Part shown: positions 21,676 to 32,381 of the stretch, in pieces | Layout of the letters: the number at the start of each line of letters is the position of its first letter | Numbering within the stretch: the first letter of the stretch is position 1 | NCBI GenBank assembly: GCA_022606425.2 | Contig: JAHDVF020000460.1 | Span: forward strand, 124,001 to 188,000 | DNA: 64,000 nucleotides | From: Lepidostoma basale | Taxonomy: Eukaryota > Arthropoda > Insecta > Trichoptera > Lepidostomatidae | Direction: 5' to 3' | The notes under the pieces: model-generated | The model's input: only the letters and a program-made list of their open reading frames with translations | What the model was told of the DNA's origin: nothing | Databases searched by the model: none | Program-made: the position numbers and the translations under genes

Positions 21676-22437
21676 TGATTGATTACATGATACCACGTCG
21701 ATCTTCCTCTTTCTCCAGTTCCGTTTGAGTTTATGTTAACATACTGTGTTAAATTCCATCAAGAATATTTAAATAATAATATTTAGAGCACCTGCATCAA
21801 AATGTTACGCTTTTTTCCTTTAAATGTAATATAGAGCAGACAAGCCAGATGCAAAAAATCAAGATGTCATCATATTTCATGATTTAGCGTCACAATACGT
21901 AAAAAGTAGTCCAGGACGCCAGAATATCGACTCGATTCGTAACGCGGGCAGAGAATTCGTTTCAAGGCCGCAAAACAAAACTTGGACAAAATCAATTCCG
22001 GCCGAAGGTCGATCGGCAAATTAAATTCGGTTCTCGATTTGCATCTGCCGATTCATAAGCGTCGCCTAATGAAATATTCCTAGGAAAATGGAAGCCCGAC
22101 TGCGGCGTGATTGGTCGCTTCGGCGAAACTAATTTGGAATATTCGCTATTGCTCGGTGAATCACTCACCGGGACAAAAACTTAATAAGCGAGTACTGGGC
22201 TATCTAAATTCTTCTGTAAGTACATATAAAATACATTTATTCGACTTTTGCATACGTATGTCATCTAATTCAAATAAATAAAATAGTTAAACTAATGACA
22301 TTTACTTCTATAGCATAGTATTAGTTTTATATCAATAAACTTAATGTTTTTATTCATTATTTAAATATAATTGTCATCTCTACGACTCACGTGAGTAAGG
22401 GAACAAGTATGTTTATTGTTTCTTGAATAATTATGTA
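21676..22437. other. unique region with a GC-richer block
   Basis: 21890-22200 is notably GC-richer and free of repeats, with GATCGGCAAATTAAATTCGG, CTGCGGCGTGATTGG and GGTGAATCACTCACCG (an inverted repeat). No frame is open throughout. A conserved noncoding element is possible. Confidence 0.4.
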
Positions 22438-22600
22438 AAACTCCGTATTTAATAATGTGTACGAATGAAAATATCAGTTTTCTAGTAGTTTTATTATATT
22501 GAATGGGCATGACATGTTTCGCCTTTCTAAGGCATTATCAAATGTCATTTAATAATGCCTTAGAAAAGCAAATCGTCAAACGAAAATATATCTTTCATAT
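22438..22600. repeat. family B foldback
   Basis: The left arm, with TTTTCTAGTAGTTTTATTA, leads to a well-preserved minus motif at 22511-22541 (TTGATAA, T, GCCTTAGAAAGGC, GAAACATGTC). The plus partner at 22549-22576 is diverged and the right arm is cut short. Confidence 0.7.
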
Positions 22601-22650
22601 AAACTATAAAAAAAACTAGATAATCCAATGTTTTGGCGGATATTTCAATA

Positions 22651-22880
22651 TTATTAACTGTTTTATTGAAACACTGTTAAAATATAACAATTGATTTAAT
22701 ATCTATGAAATTGTCGCGACAACTGTTTCGCTAACACAATCAATGTTACACTCAATTGATTGTTGATTGTAACACCTGATGATGCTAACATTGGTTAACG
22801 AAACAGCTATTGAGACAATTTCATAGAAATTAAATCATTTGTGATATTATCATAGTGTTTGAATTAAACTGTTAATAACT
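22651..22880. repeat. family D foldback
   Basis: Arms 22651-22740 and about 22797-22877 are inverted. The plus motif at 22776-22811 has a canonical CTGATGA, T, stem GCTAAC/GTTAAC with loop ATTG, and GAAACAGCTAT. ATTGT upstream pairs with ACAAT downstream. The minus arm retains CTGTTTCGCTAAC. Confidence 0.8.
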
Positions 22881-23030
22881 TTATAATAAAACTTCTAAAA
22901 ATAGACGTTTCCATTCGTGTTATTCGTATGATATTTTTAACAAATGAAAGCATTTTAAATTTATTTTAATAACCTTCATTTCTTACTGAGGTTCTGGTGG
23001 GTAATGGTGACTCGACAGAGTATGCCCCAA

Positions 23031-23340
23031 CAATGTAATATAAGTATATAAAATATCGCAATGTGGCATGTTACAATGACACCAGCAACGCTACTTTCTA
23101 GCGTCCATGAGTGGCCTCTTAGACCTCACCAACTCCGGGCAATGTGATCACTATTGGAAATTGGATGATTGGTGAATTTTCAGCACCCTAAAACTGGCTA
23201 AGGGAAGGTTACCCCAACAACAAATCCTCCAGAGATGACAAAGGGAAACCACTCTGGATATCCCCAGGTTATCACTATGAAGAATAATCAAGCCGTGCAC
23301 CATCCCGGGTACCCCCTGAATAATTGAGCAGCTGTTTCAA
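23031..23340 (+). mobile_element. possible LINE 5' region fragment
   Basis: GC-richer DNA with GGGAAACCACTC, which also occurs at 47230 in a similar context (both follow AATGTGATC- or AATGTGACC-type strings). This phrase is typical of insect LINE 5' regions. There is no open frame, and orientation is inferred from that phrase. Confidence 0.35.
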
Positions 23341-23349
23341 GTTACCCTG

Positions 23350-23376
23350 GTTAGGTTAGGTTAGGTAAGGTTAGTT
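23350..23376 (+). repeat. short TTAGG tract
   Basis: GGTTAGGTTAGGTTAGG with one imperfect unit. TTAGG is the usual insect telomere repeat. The tract is too short and isolated to be a telomere. Confidence 0.8.
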
Positions 23377-23457
23377 TTCTCAAGTGATAGTCAACGACAG
23401 AGGGACCTATCAAAACACTTTATATATCATATTTAGATATCTTTTTTGATAAAATAA

Positions 23458-23605
23458 TGGTATCGAACAGAGTTACGTAATATCCCTATGGTTGTTTAAT
23501 CTATATATGAACAAGTGTACGAAAGATCTGAAAGGGTTGGATGCAGGTGCCAAAATGCTTTTGCGGACGACGCTGTGCTTCTTGCAAACAACGAGCATTA
23601 AGTCC
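23458..23605 (+). mobile_element. LINE-A relic, RT palm with FADD motif
   Basis: It reads SLWLFNLYMNKCTKDLKG, then after a frameshift FADDAVLLANNE (FADD at 23570-23581), the catalytic aspartate pair of non-LTR reverse transcriptase. Homology stops after this block. It is the clearest catalytic RT motif in the window. Confidence 0.8.
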
Positions 23606-23754
23606 ACGTGATGACATTTGATTGTGCCTAGCAAGGTGTAACATGCCATTCTCGAAAAATTTAATAAAACTTTTAAAAAAAACAGACATTTTTAATCACA
23701 TTCATGAAACAACTGTTTTTATTTATTATAATACAAAATTTATAAGATTTTATC

Positions 23755-23975
23755 GTGACGATATTTTATTAATCAGAACACTGTTTTTTTCCATGTTTGA
23801 GATTATTTCCCTAGACACGTTTAAAAGGGTTGACACCTTCATTATCGTGAAAACGATATTAATTATATGTCTCCTGATGATAAAAGTGTAAAACCTTCGA
23901 TACATGTCTAGAAAAATTATACTCAAAAGTTGAAAGAATAATGTTTCAGTTCATTAAAAAATGAAAGAATTCCAG
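23755..23975. repeat. family A foldback with opposed motifs
   Basis: The plus motif at 23874-23908 has an exact CTGATGA, T, a weakened stem (AAAAGTG...CCTTC), GATACATGTC. The minus motif at 23814-23847 reads CGATAAT, GAAGGTGTCAACCCTT, AAACGTGTC. The outer arms carry ACACTGTTTTTTTCC and a diverged inverse. Confidence 0.7.
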
Positions 23976-24540
23976 AGCGTAAACATCTTAAGTTTGTCAA
24001 ATATTTTATCATGTACTATTGAGTGCAGTACCTTTATCACAGCTTCTTTTTTATAATTTGAATGATTTTATCTTTGGTCGGATTTAATTATAGGTCAAAT
24101 TTGTCAATTCCAATCAGGAGTGCTTAATACCTTTATGCAACTAAAATGTTACATTTTTTTAACAAATCACATCCGCCAGTTGATTGATACGTTGTGTAAT
24201 CAATAAAAAATAGAAGATTACTCTTTAAAATGAAATGTTTTTGTCTACCCACGCCGCCATTACTTCTAGACGAGATGCTGATCTATATAAAACGCTGTGG
24301 GTGTCGGTTTCCTATGAAGTTTTCCAACATACGGTATTAAATACGCATAGCGGGTTAAGTATCTATATATCAATACGCGGTAACTGATGAAACTACTCTG
24401 CCAATAATTGAGATACCAAATATTTTATGAGGATCGGTATTGTGTATTCACATAAACATCAATCACGTGTGTTTTAAATACCTACCTTACATATTTATGT
24501 GCGCATATGCAGCTATAAAACTCATGTTTATTATATTCCT
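23976..24540. other. region without recognised features
   Basis: Nothing was identified. Confidence 0.4.
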
Positions 24541-24600
24541 TATAGCATAACTAACTCACTATCGGACCGTTACCCCGAGGGGGTTGGATAAAAGACTCTT
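24541..24600 (-). mobile_element. LINE-A tail scrap
   Basis: TAACTAACTCACTATC followed by CCGTTACCCCGAGGGGGT on plus corresponds to the inverse of the LINE-A end. It is only about 50 bp. Confidence 0.45.
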
Positions 24601-24659
24601 CAGCACACGGATAACAATTTAATTTTTATAAATAAAAATAAACCATTTGTTTTAGATAA

Positions 24660-24906
24660 ACTCGAGGCGTTAACGCAATGGAATTCTATAATGACGTATT
24701 TTTATGATTTAAAACCATTTTTCTACTTTGAATAAATATAATTACACTTAATATTAAAACACATTATTTCACTTAACACAGACATGTTTCGGCTATAACA
24801 TAGCCTTTATCAATGTACACAATTTTTTAAAAATTAAACAGAAACATTTCTATGTTAAGTGAAATAAAATGTTTTAATATCAAGTGTAATTATATTTATT
24901 CAAATA
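24660..24906. repeat. family H foldback
   Basis: Arms 24729-24796 and 24841-24906 are inverted (TTGAATAAATATAATTACAC at the left). The minus motif at 24781-24813 reads TTGATAA, A, stem GGCTAT/ATAGCC, GAAACATGTC. The outer module (GGCGTTAACGCAATGGAAT) lies at 24668. Confidence 0.75.
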
Positions 24907-24954
24907 TGAATCCACAACACAAAGTGAAGCCGAATATAGAAGAAATTTTTCTGC

Positions 24955-25092
24955 TATTAAGTTTATATTTCTAGACATGTTTCGTAGGCTTTACATCTTC
25001 ATCATCGGGAGAACGACATAAACTGGTATGTATGTAGATATGTGTGTGTGTGTGGGTGATGGGGTTTAAGTGTTTTAATTCATAAAAAATCG
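24955..25092 (-). repeat. family A foldback, partial
   Basis: The minus motif at 24974-25008 is well preserved: CCGATGA, T, GAAGATGTAAAGCCTAC, GAAACATGTC. The opposite arm survives only as GTTTTAATTCATAAAAA at 25070. A (TG)n run at 25038-25056 lies in between. Confidence 0.6.
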
Positions 25093-25226
25093 TAAACCAT
25101 TTGTATTTCAACCACTGAATTGTAATTATATCTGAAGCCTTCTTATTACTCTGGAGGTATAAATTATAATAATTATTCCGTGGTTGAAATAAAAAGTGTT
25201 AATTTTATTTCGAATATTGTATTTAT

Positions 25227-25408
25227 AAATGTTTGAATGTCTAACTACAAAGTGAGTACTTCATTAGATAATTTAACAAATTAATCATTCAAAATTCATT
25301 CATCTTCATCGATTCTTCAGATTAGATTCCTTAATGCCAGGACATGAACTTATGTAAAATTCAATACACATCAGATAGATCAATTTGTGTAAAAAAACTA
25401 ACTGACAA
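25227..25408 (+). repeat. dispersed unclassified repeat, copy 2
   Basis: Collinear with 20816-20975, with about 20 extra bases (AAAATTCATTCATCTTC). Both copies end next to ACTAACTGACAACA or ACTAACTAACAACA. Confidence 0.65.
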
Positions 25409-25429
25409 CACGTAAAATTTCATTCATTT

Positions 25430-25725
25430 GTTTATATTTCCTAGCTACCTCGATTTCTTACTCCATTAACATCGTTGACGTATGTTTTTATCAGCATTCA
25501 TACTAAATTCTTTCGCTATTATTGTTAATAAAGTTTTAATTCCATGTTATATCTGCATTTGAAACAATATTTATGATTATTTTGCCATTTCCGTGTTTCA
25601 CTGACATACATTAGGGTCTGTACGAGAACACCATTCAGTCACAACGTTACCTGCCCCAACCTTTCTTTCAAAATATCACCACTCGCCCATCGATTTATTT
25701 TTACTGTTTCCAAATAACTGTATAC
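25430..25725 (-). mobile_element. LINE-A relic, badly decayed
   Basis: On the minus strand ERKVGAGNVVTEWCSRTD-like codons and a VNGVRNRGS-like block are recognisable, with an AT-rich replacement of the WFGH region. It has no tail. Confidence 0.6.
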
Positions 25726-26490
25726 TTCCAATAATTGATTAGAGTTTTCTTCTGAAAATTTAAAGACATATAATTATATAATCGGCTAGAACATTATAAG
25801 AGTATACCTAAAAGACATTATTTTACATATAAATACGTTATAAATAGAAAACATTAAAATGCGATATTCAAAAGGTATTTTTCTATGTATATATGAGTAA
25901 ATAATCACGATTGGACAACTTTTGTGTGATGGAAACACTTACCCCTCAAAAAAAAATTACGAGACCCGTCGTCATCAAGAAGTAAATGTTTAATAAATCT
26001 TATTAGCTAGATAAGTAGGTACTGACGTAATATTATTAAATTCTTCTTAGTTTATTCCGTTGGTATCGGAATTTTTTAGTGGGCAATTTATTAGAATATG
26101 GGTAATCTCTGTGCAAGTTTGTTGAGAATGGACAATTTATGGTAGCGATATAAATTTATTGATTCGTAATTATCTGGCAAAGGTGTTTGTAAATTTGTGT
26201 GAGCAAAATGTTAAACATTTAACGACTTCGGTAAGATTCTAGATCATTATCTACCGCTCAACCTTATAGCAAAACTATCTTATCTTCATTCTACAATACA
26301 GAATTTAATTTCAACACAAAATAGCACACCTTTAGAAGAAAAACATAATCTCAAAATTTCCTTGTGCATAGGGCACTTGAAATGTATGAACATGTTCCTA
26401 AGTAAGGTCAAAAATGAAAAATATTTGAAATTTTTTAAAATAAAACAGATTTAACCCATACTGACAATATAACCTTATTAATACCAATTA
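25726..26490. other. region without recognised features
   Basis: Nothing was identified. Confidence 0.4.
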
Positions 26491-26492
26491 GA

Positions 26493-26628
26493 ACGTCTGT
26501 TTTCTAGAAGTTTTATTATATTTTATGTGAATGGTATGTTTCGTCAGTCTAAGACATTTTATAATGTCTTAGACAGGCAAAACATGTCATTCACATAAAA
26601 TATAATAAAACTTCTAGAAAACAGACGT
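26493..26628. repeat. family B foldback, nearly perfect
   Basis: ACGTCTGTTTTCTAGAAG at the left and its inverse at the right make arms of about 64 bp. The motifs, plus 26559-26588 and minus 26533-26562, overlap in the centre. A solo right arm of the same family follows at about 26686-26755. Confidence 0.85.
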
Positions 26629-26845
26629 TATCATTCGTATTTATTATTTATGGTGGAGTTTAACATGATTGTTTAATTAACATCTCATACACATAAAATA
26701 TATTAAAACTTCTATAAAACATACGTTTTTATTCGTATTACATATAGGGTTTTACGAGTATATCATTGTTCAAGAAACAATAAATATGCTTGATTTTTAT
26801 TTAATTATTAAAATACATGGTGGAAATTTATTAAATACTACTTAC

Positions 26846-26985
26846 GTGTGATTGCTAACATAATAGGTTTCCACTGGGAGGGGTACAGTCATCCAGTAGG
26901 CGACAGTGATTTCCATGGGGGCGGTATGACGTCCATAGGCAAATGGGGGGCGTTTAGCCAGTCATTGAAGGCGGACATGGTGTAC
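26846..26985 (-). other. candidate host exon with both splice signals
   Basis: On the minus strand this 140-bp GC-richer block is preceded by TGAATTTCTTTTTCAG and followed by CACAC/GTAAGT, both strong insect splice signals. All three frames through the whole block contain stops. An ATG at 26892 opens a frame to the donor (MTVPLPVETYYVSNH), so a 5' UTR exon with the start codon fits. The plus strand is also open over this stretch but lacks splice signals. It is not repeated in the window. Confidence 0.35.
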
Positions 26986-27277
26986 CTGAAAAAGAAATTC
27001 ATAATAAAGTATTTGAAATTACTCTTTTTTACAAATCTACAACTTCCTGTTTATAGTAATCGTGTAAATCTTATTCTTCTTCTCTCTGGTTCGACAGTCC
27101 TGCATAAATCTTGGCCGCCTCTAAAGTCGATAAAGGTTTTTAATTATTATTTATATCGGGTATGTACGTCTTACTTGCTATAATAAATTGTAATATTATG
27201 GCTGAAAACATGTCGTTGATAATTGGTACGCAAATTTGTGTTTCCCGCAATAAAGCATGTTTTGGCATGCAATTAAC

Positions 27278-27580
27278 CACGCCATGGAAAGAGCCATGTT
27301 AGGAATAAGCCTAAAAACAAAGGTCACTAACATCGTCCACCTCTAAAATGGCAATGGCCAGATCACGTAGCCAGAAGCTTAGATGAAAAATGGACAAGAA
27401 GACTGCTGACTTGGAGACCGTGGACGGCAAAGAGAAGTGCAGGGCGCCCGCAACTACGGTGGAAAGATAATCTGAATAGACACGTCGGAATAATCTGGAT
27501 GCAGTCTGCACAAGACAGAGTGACATGGAAGCGAATGGAGGGTGTATTTGTTCAAAAGTGGACGGAAATAAGCTGAGGAA
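27278..27580 (+). mobile_element. LINE-E relic, C-terminal region
   Basis: HAMERAMLGISLK, VTNIVH, then a stop, GRPQLRWK-like codons and MQSAQDRVTWKRMEGVF. At least four frame breaks are present. Confidence 0.8.
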
Positions 27581-27694
27581 GAACCATGTTTTGAGAAATA
27601 AAATATAGATAATGTGCAAATGGGTTGCATAGAATGGTACTAGAATAAACTCTGCATCAACGAGAACCTAAATGCAATTCTGTTTACATTGCTA

Positions 27695-28062
27695 TCAACA
27701 AATCTAGCGGGTAGATTGTATATGCGGAAACGTTGTCCTCGCACAAACTTTATCGACCGAACTTTCGTGGTAGCCGGCCATTAAGCCTGGAACAATCTTC
27801 CTATAGACCACAAGAGCATTGAAAACCCATCAGTGTTAAGGTCGAGACACAAAACTCATCTTTTCAAATTATCAAATCCTTGTATCAAATCCTTGATCGA
27901 CTGCTTTGGGTGAACCTCTCATACTGAATATGTATTTTTTTGACTAATTCATAAAATAGAGCATTTTCTAAAGCGCCCTTAAGATGATTTATTCTTAAAA
28001 ATGGCGCTTTATAAATCATCTATCATAATTTATTATCATTATTACTACCAATATTTTATTAA
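27695..28062 (+). mobile_element. CR1-like LINE 3' end with hairpin
   Basis: Decayed codons for the common C-terminal LxLExSSYRP...FQIIKSL type, then AAGCGCCCTTAAGATGA, a short spacer and AAAATGGCGCTTTATAAA, which form a hairpin, then an ATT-rich tail. The same hairpin occurs at 33284, 20268 (minus) and 43640 (minus). Confidence 0.6.
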
Positions 28063-28242
28063 TTGGTAAAAGTATTATGGGAGAGGGGGCGTTGTACATA
28101 TGTTTTTGTTAAGAAGAAGGTAGTCCAGAATATTAGGGAATCTCTGTCTTAAATAATACCGAAACTTATCAGCAATGGTTGAAATAGAAAATAATATTAA
28201 ACAAAGTATAGCTTTAATACGAGGTGATTATGTTAAAAAATA

Positions 28243-28672
28243 TCTATTCGATCTCGCTTTCTGGTTTCAATTCTGGCATTGGTTTGCAGCAATTTCTTTT
28301 GAAATCTGCATATGATGAGCAGCGCACGTCCACCAACAGGTCCTCCAGGTACTCTCGGCGTAGGCGTCCCCTAGAGTTTGTCCCCTCGGTCATACCCTCC
28401 ATTATGGCATGCAAGAGGCCTTCTTGTCGTATTACATGACCGATCCATCTTCCACGCCTTTCGGACAAGGTCCTGAGCAGGTGCCTTCCTCCTTCGAATC
28501 TTTGGAGAACCTCCTCGTTTGTAATGTGGTCTTTCCAGGAAATTCCAAATAGTCTTCTATAGGACCACATCTCAAAAGCCTCTAGTGTCCGTTTATCTCT
28601 TTCGGATAGGCACCATGTCTCGCAGCCGTACATCAAGATACTCCATACATAGGTCTTAATGAGGAATATTCT
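28243..28672 (-). mobile_element. LINE-G relic, 130 open codons
   Basis: The minus strand has MYGCETWCLSERDKRTLEAF, WSYRRLFGISWKDHITNEEV, GRWIGHVIRQEGLLHAIMEG, a degenerate RGR box and LVDVRCSSYADFKR, the RTE-like C-terminal domain in order without stops. No 5' RT palm or recognisable tail is attached. The open frame suggests a younger insertion than most others. Confidence 0.85.
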
Positions 28673-29410
28673 CAGTTTAGGTCTATATTATTCGATTCTA
28701 TTATCTTTTCGATATCAAGACATAACAAAATAGTAACGGATATTTCGTGATGTACATGTAATCTATATAAATAAAAGGCAGTTTCTCTCTGTGTGTGGAC
28801 TGATTCCGGGGTTATTCCTGCGCAGATCGTTTTCAAATTGATACACTTCCTTAATAGATAGACATAGGTGGGCATAGGCATATTTTTGTTATTAATCGAG
28901 CTCTAATTAACTTTGTAAATTTATAAATTTTCGTAGTGCGAGCGAGTATAGACCTTCATGTTCGTATCACCTGAGTATCGATCTTTAGAGTCTATATTCG
29001 CTTGGCGTGATAAGATGCAAATTAGTGGCTTTTTTGACTCTTTGCGTGGTCAGATATGAAATTAGTCGCTCTTTTGAACTGAAAAATATACGCACGAATA
29101 GGGATGGGCAAAACGACTCATCTCAGGGTTCTGATCTGAACGGTTCCGCTCAGCAAAGTGAGCGGACTCTTTTTAACGATCCACGGTTCACCATTTTTAG
29201 TCGTTCAAAGTTTGAAATTATTTTAGTGACCTTTTTTTTTTTGCTCCTCGACCAAAAAAGTTGATTCCGGTAAAAAAAAAAATTCACCAGGATTAATTTT
29301 TTGTCGATGAGCTAAAAAAAAAATTCACAACGACAAACAACTTTTTTGACAAACGACTCGATAATTATCAAGAAGAATCGGCTCACTTTACTGAGCGGAA
29401 CCATTCAGAT

Positions 29411-29896
29411 CAGATCCCTTAAAAATAGTCGACTCTTTTGCAATCGTAAACTACGAAGTCGTCTTATTGATGAGAACCTGCAATTGTGGCTAAAATTAAG
29501 AATAACAACAAACAAACATGCATCAGGCCCATAATAACATACGGAATCAAAGCAAGAGCAGACACTGTCAGAACCAGACTGCGACCTATTGTGGGGAGAA
29601 CCGTTAGAGATAGGATACCCAACGAATAAATTCGCAAATCCTGCAACATTGAAGACATAGTGAGATGGAGTAGGCAGAGACATCGAGAGAATGGATCCAG
29701 CAAGAATTCCTAATATCGTGATGCAAGAGACTCCAGAGGGCCGTCGACCACCAGGATGACCACCAAAGAGATGGAGAGAAGGCTGGTCGCCTTCATCACA
29801 GGAAGAAGTATGAAATAATGTTTTATTCAGTGTACCCGTAATTGAATGAAGTGCAAAAATTATAATAAAGGTTATCTAAATCAATAAACATATTGC
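29411..29896 (+). repeat. internal duplication, copy 1 (with LINE-C fragment)
   Basis: From CAGATCCCTTAAAAATAG to AATCAATAAACATATT. The LINE-C part reads ITYGIKARADTVRTRLRPI, GRTVRDRIPNE, stop, CNIEDIVRWSRQRHRENGS. This copy keeps about 170 bp that copy 2 has lost. Confidence 0.8.
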
Positions 29897-29897
29897 T

Positions 29898-30266
29898 CAG
29901 ATCCCTTAAAAATAGTCGACTCTTTTGAAATAATATACGATTCACCGGAATTTTAACAAGAGTAAACTACGACGTCGTCTTATTGATGAGAACCTGGAAT
30001 TGTGGCTAAAATTAAGAATAACAACAAACAAACATGCATCAGGCCCATAATAACATACGGAATCAAAGCAAGAGCAGACACTGTCAGAACCAGACTGCGA
30101 CCTATTGTGGGGAGAACCGTTAGAGATAGGATACCCAACGAATAAATTCGCAAATCCTGCAACATTGAAGACATAGTGAGATGGAGTAGGCAGAGACATC
30201 GAGAGAATGGATCCAGCAAGAATTCCTAATATCGTGATGTAAAGGTTATCTAAATCAATAAACATA
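29898..30266 (+). repeat. internal duplication, copy 2
   Basis: Nearly identical to copy 1 but with a 29-bp insertion near 29935-29965 and a deletion joining ATCGTGATG to TAAAGGTTATC. Both copies share the same stop codon in the LINE-C fragment, so the LINE decayed before duplication. Confidence 0.8.
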
Positions 30267-30774
30267 TTTGGTTTTCAATTTTTTTTTAAATCGTTGTAAA
30301 GTACGCATTTGGCTCTTTGGCTAATAAGTTTGCCGACCCCCCTGACCTAGCGGATCATTGAGCTGCCGCTCTTTTTTTTATGGATCATCGCTCACCCGCT
30401 CACCAAAAAGATTCGAATCTTTGAGTCGACTCGTGAGCGGATCGCACATCCCTATTGTAACTGTCAGATCTGCGACATTTGCATCGCAGTGCAATGTTTT
30501 GTAAGTAAAATATTTATATTTCTAATTCATATATATCTTCAGTTTATTCTATTTTGCCGTTGAAATGAATACAGATTATATTTCCGCATTACATATTTCA
30601 AAGTTGTAGTTTCAAATTATATCGAATAGAAATGAAATGATGTATCGTTTTACTTACGTATTATTTTAGGTTATGTTATGACTACATGGAAAAACGTTAA
30701 ATTCTAAGTAACAATTCTATGAATTGGTATAATCTATTTTAATAATGTTATTTTAATGTAAAATTGTTCTGGCA

Positions 30775-30864
30775 GGGCGATAACCTATATCTTTTGGATT
30801 AAACGGGCGATAACCGAAATCTTTTGGATTAGACGGGCGATAACCTATATCTTTTGGATTAGAC
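30775..30864 (+). repeat. 30-bp minisatellite, three units
   Basis: Unit GGGCGATAACCTATATC plus TTTTGGATTAGAC, three tandem copies with two or three substitutions. A single related unit is at about 31732. Confidence 0.85.
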
Positions 30865-30952
30865 GATTTACTTCAGCTGTTTTAGTTTTTCTCTGAAAGC
30901 CTTTTTTTTTTTAATATACTGCTCATTTTAATATAATTATTTGATTTTTGCA

Positions 30953-31145
30953 GAGATGCCGACGCTAAGGATGATACCAGGAAAGACTCTTTGAGATAGG
31001 GTGAGGAACACGGCTATCCACGATATCTCCAAGGTGGAAGATGTCGTGAGATGGGGCACGCAACGCAAGATACTGGCATGTATGGATCCCACACCTCGAT
31101 ATGTGCAAGACAGATTGTTATATTTATGAACTAATTTTGAAATGG
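30953..31145 (+). mobile_element. LINE-C fragment
   Basis: After TTTTTGCAG it reads MPTLRMIPGKTL, stop, DRVRNTAIHDISKVEDVVRW. It ends in ATGGATCCCACACCTCGATA, which is shared with the fragment at 32135, so both come from one duplicated LINE copy. Confidence 0.7.
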
Positions 31146-31219
31146 TATGTACAGATTATATTTCCGCATTACATATTTCAATGTTTTAGTTCTAAATAAT
31201 ATCGAATAGAGAAGAAACT

Positions 31220-31363
31220 TATACGCGTACTTTGGTCAGGGAAATATTAAAATTACCACAGCAACGATAAGAAAGTTCTAATGATATACAATATCAATTT
31301 ATTCGTTTTACTTACGTGTCATTTTAGGTTATGACGTTTCGTTGTGTAATAATTAGTTAATTG
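31220..31363 (+). repeat. 144-bp direct repeat, copy 1
   Basis: From ATACGCGTACTTTGGTCAGG to TAATTAGTTAATTG; almost identical to 31541-31684. Confidence 0.9.
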
Positions 31364-31540
31364 AGAGAAGAAATTATACATAGTTTTACATGTACTTTTA
31401 GGTTATGAAGTTTCTGGGATTAAAAATATTCAATGATAATTAAATTGCTTTCAGGTTATTTCAAAGGATGATAGCGACAATTAGTTATTTAAAATACAAT
31501 TAATATGACATTTGATGAATTCAAACATAAAGGTGTTCTT

Positions 31541-31684
31541 TATACGCGTACTTTGGTCAGGGAAATATTAAAATTACCACAGCAACGATAAGAAAGTTCT
31601 AATGATATACAATATCGATTTATTCGTTTTACTTACGTGTCATTTTAGGTTATGACGTTTCGTTGTGTAATAATTAGTTAATTG
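31541..31684 (+). repeat. 144-bp direct repeat, copy 2
   Basis: It starts 321 bp downstream of copy 1, with about one substitution in 144 bp, which indicates recent duplication or conversion. Confidence 0.9.
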
Positions 31685-32134
31685 GTATAATCTATTTTCA
31701 TAATGTTATTTTAATGTAAAATTGTTCTGGCAGGGCGAAAATCTATATCTTTGGGATTAGATATTAAGTTTTGATAAAATAATTGCCTGGTTGTGAGAGA
31801 CCACTGGTCTAATGGGGATATTTTTGTATTGGGATTGAAATTATTTTGTTAATGAGCCATATTGGTGCATATGCATGTTGCAATTCTTCTTTATTTTCCA
31901 TTCCACTGAGTAATTCCAGCAGCACACATACCCAAATACACTATGAGTTACTTCAGCTTTTTTAGTTTTTCTCAGAAAACAAATGCTGTGATAGGTAAAC
32001 ATATCCTTATATGCAGCATTAGCTGCTTCAGTTGGAAGAGTCCAGTAATATTCCATTTTTGGCCATTAAATTCTACATTATGCTGAGATTTAAAATATTC
32101 AAAGATAATTAAATTGCTTTCAGGTTATTTCATT

Positions 32135-32320
32135 TGCTTGAGGATGGGGAAGACAACGCAGAAGATAATGGATTGCGCATGTGCAGAGGATGGGGAAAAC
32201 AACGCAGAAGATACTGGAATTCGCATGTCCAGAGGATGGATCCCACACTTCGATATATGCGTATCACAAGACAATGTTGTTATCTTTATGAACTAATTTG
32301 GAATGGTATGTACAGGTTTA
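32135..32320 (+). mobile_element. LINE-C fragment, duplicated core
   Basis: GWGKQRRRYWNSHVQRMDP-like codons. The phrase GAGGATGGGGAA with ACAACGCAGAAGATA occurs twice 49 bp apart, a small tandem duplication. It shares its 3' end with the fragment at 30953. Confidence 0.7.
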
Positions 32321-32381
32321 AATTGGATTAATTGGTTTAATTCGTTACATAAGAATATAGACAATTTATGTTTACTACTCC

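Larger units (their letters stand above)
29098..30455. mobile_element. nonautonomous TIR element with internal duplication
   Basis: Ends ATAGGGATGGGCAAAACGAC and the inverse of ATCGCACATCCCTAT share ATAGGGATGKGC. Subterminal GAGTCGACTC palindromes recur at both ends. There is no transposase. It contains a LINE-C fragment twice (29520-29815 and 30030-30240). Confidence 0.55.
30572..32350 (+). repeat. mosaic of internal direct repeats
   Basis: ACAGATTATATTTCCGCATT occurs at 30571 and 31151; AATCTATTTT...GTTCTGGCAGGGCGA at about 30725 and 31684; GATAATTAAATTGCTTTCAG at about 31434 and 32104; CTTCAGCTGTTTTAG-like at 30881 and 31943. The repeats keep their order, so a segment of about 1 kb seems duplicated and rearranged. 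Confidence 0.7.

Noticed and set aside
23350..23376. chromosome end
   Set aside because: Only a few TTAGG units, with ordinary sequence continuing on both sides.
26848..27183. 111-codon plus-strand open frame over the candidate exon
   Set aside because: Only the first 50 codons have non-random composition, and good splice signals exist only on the minus strand; the rest is AT-rich filler.
30775..30864. regulatory operator array
   Set aside because: Three 30-bp units within a mobile-element mosaic are better explained as a minisatellite.
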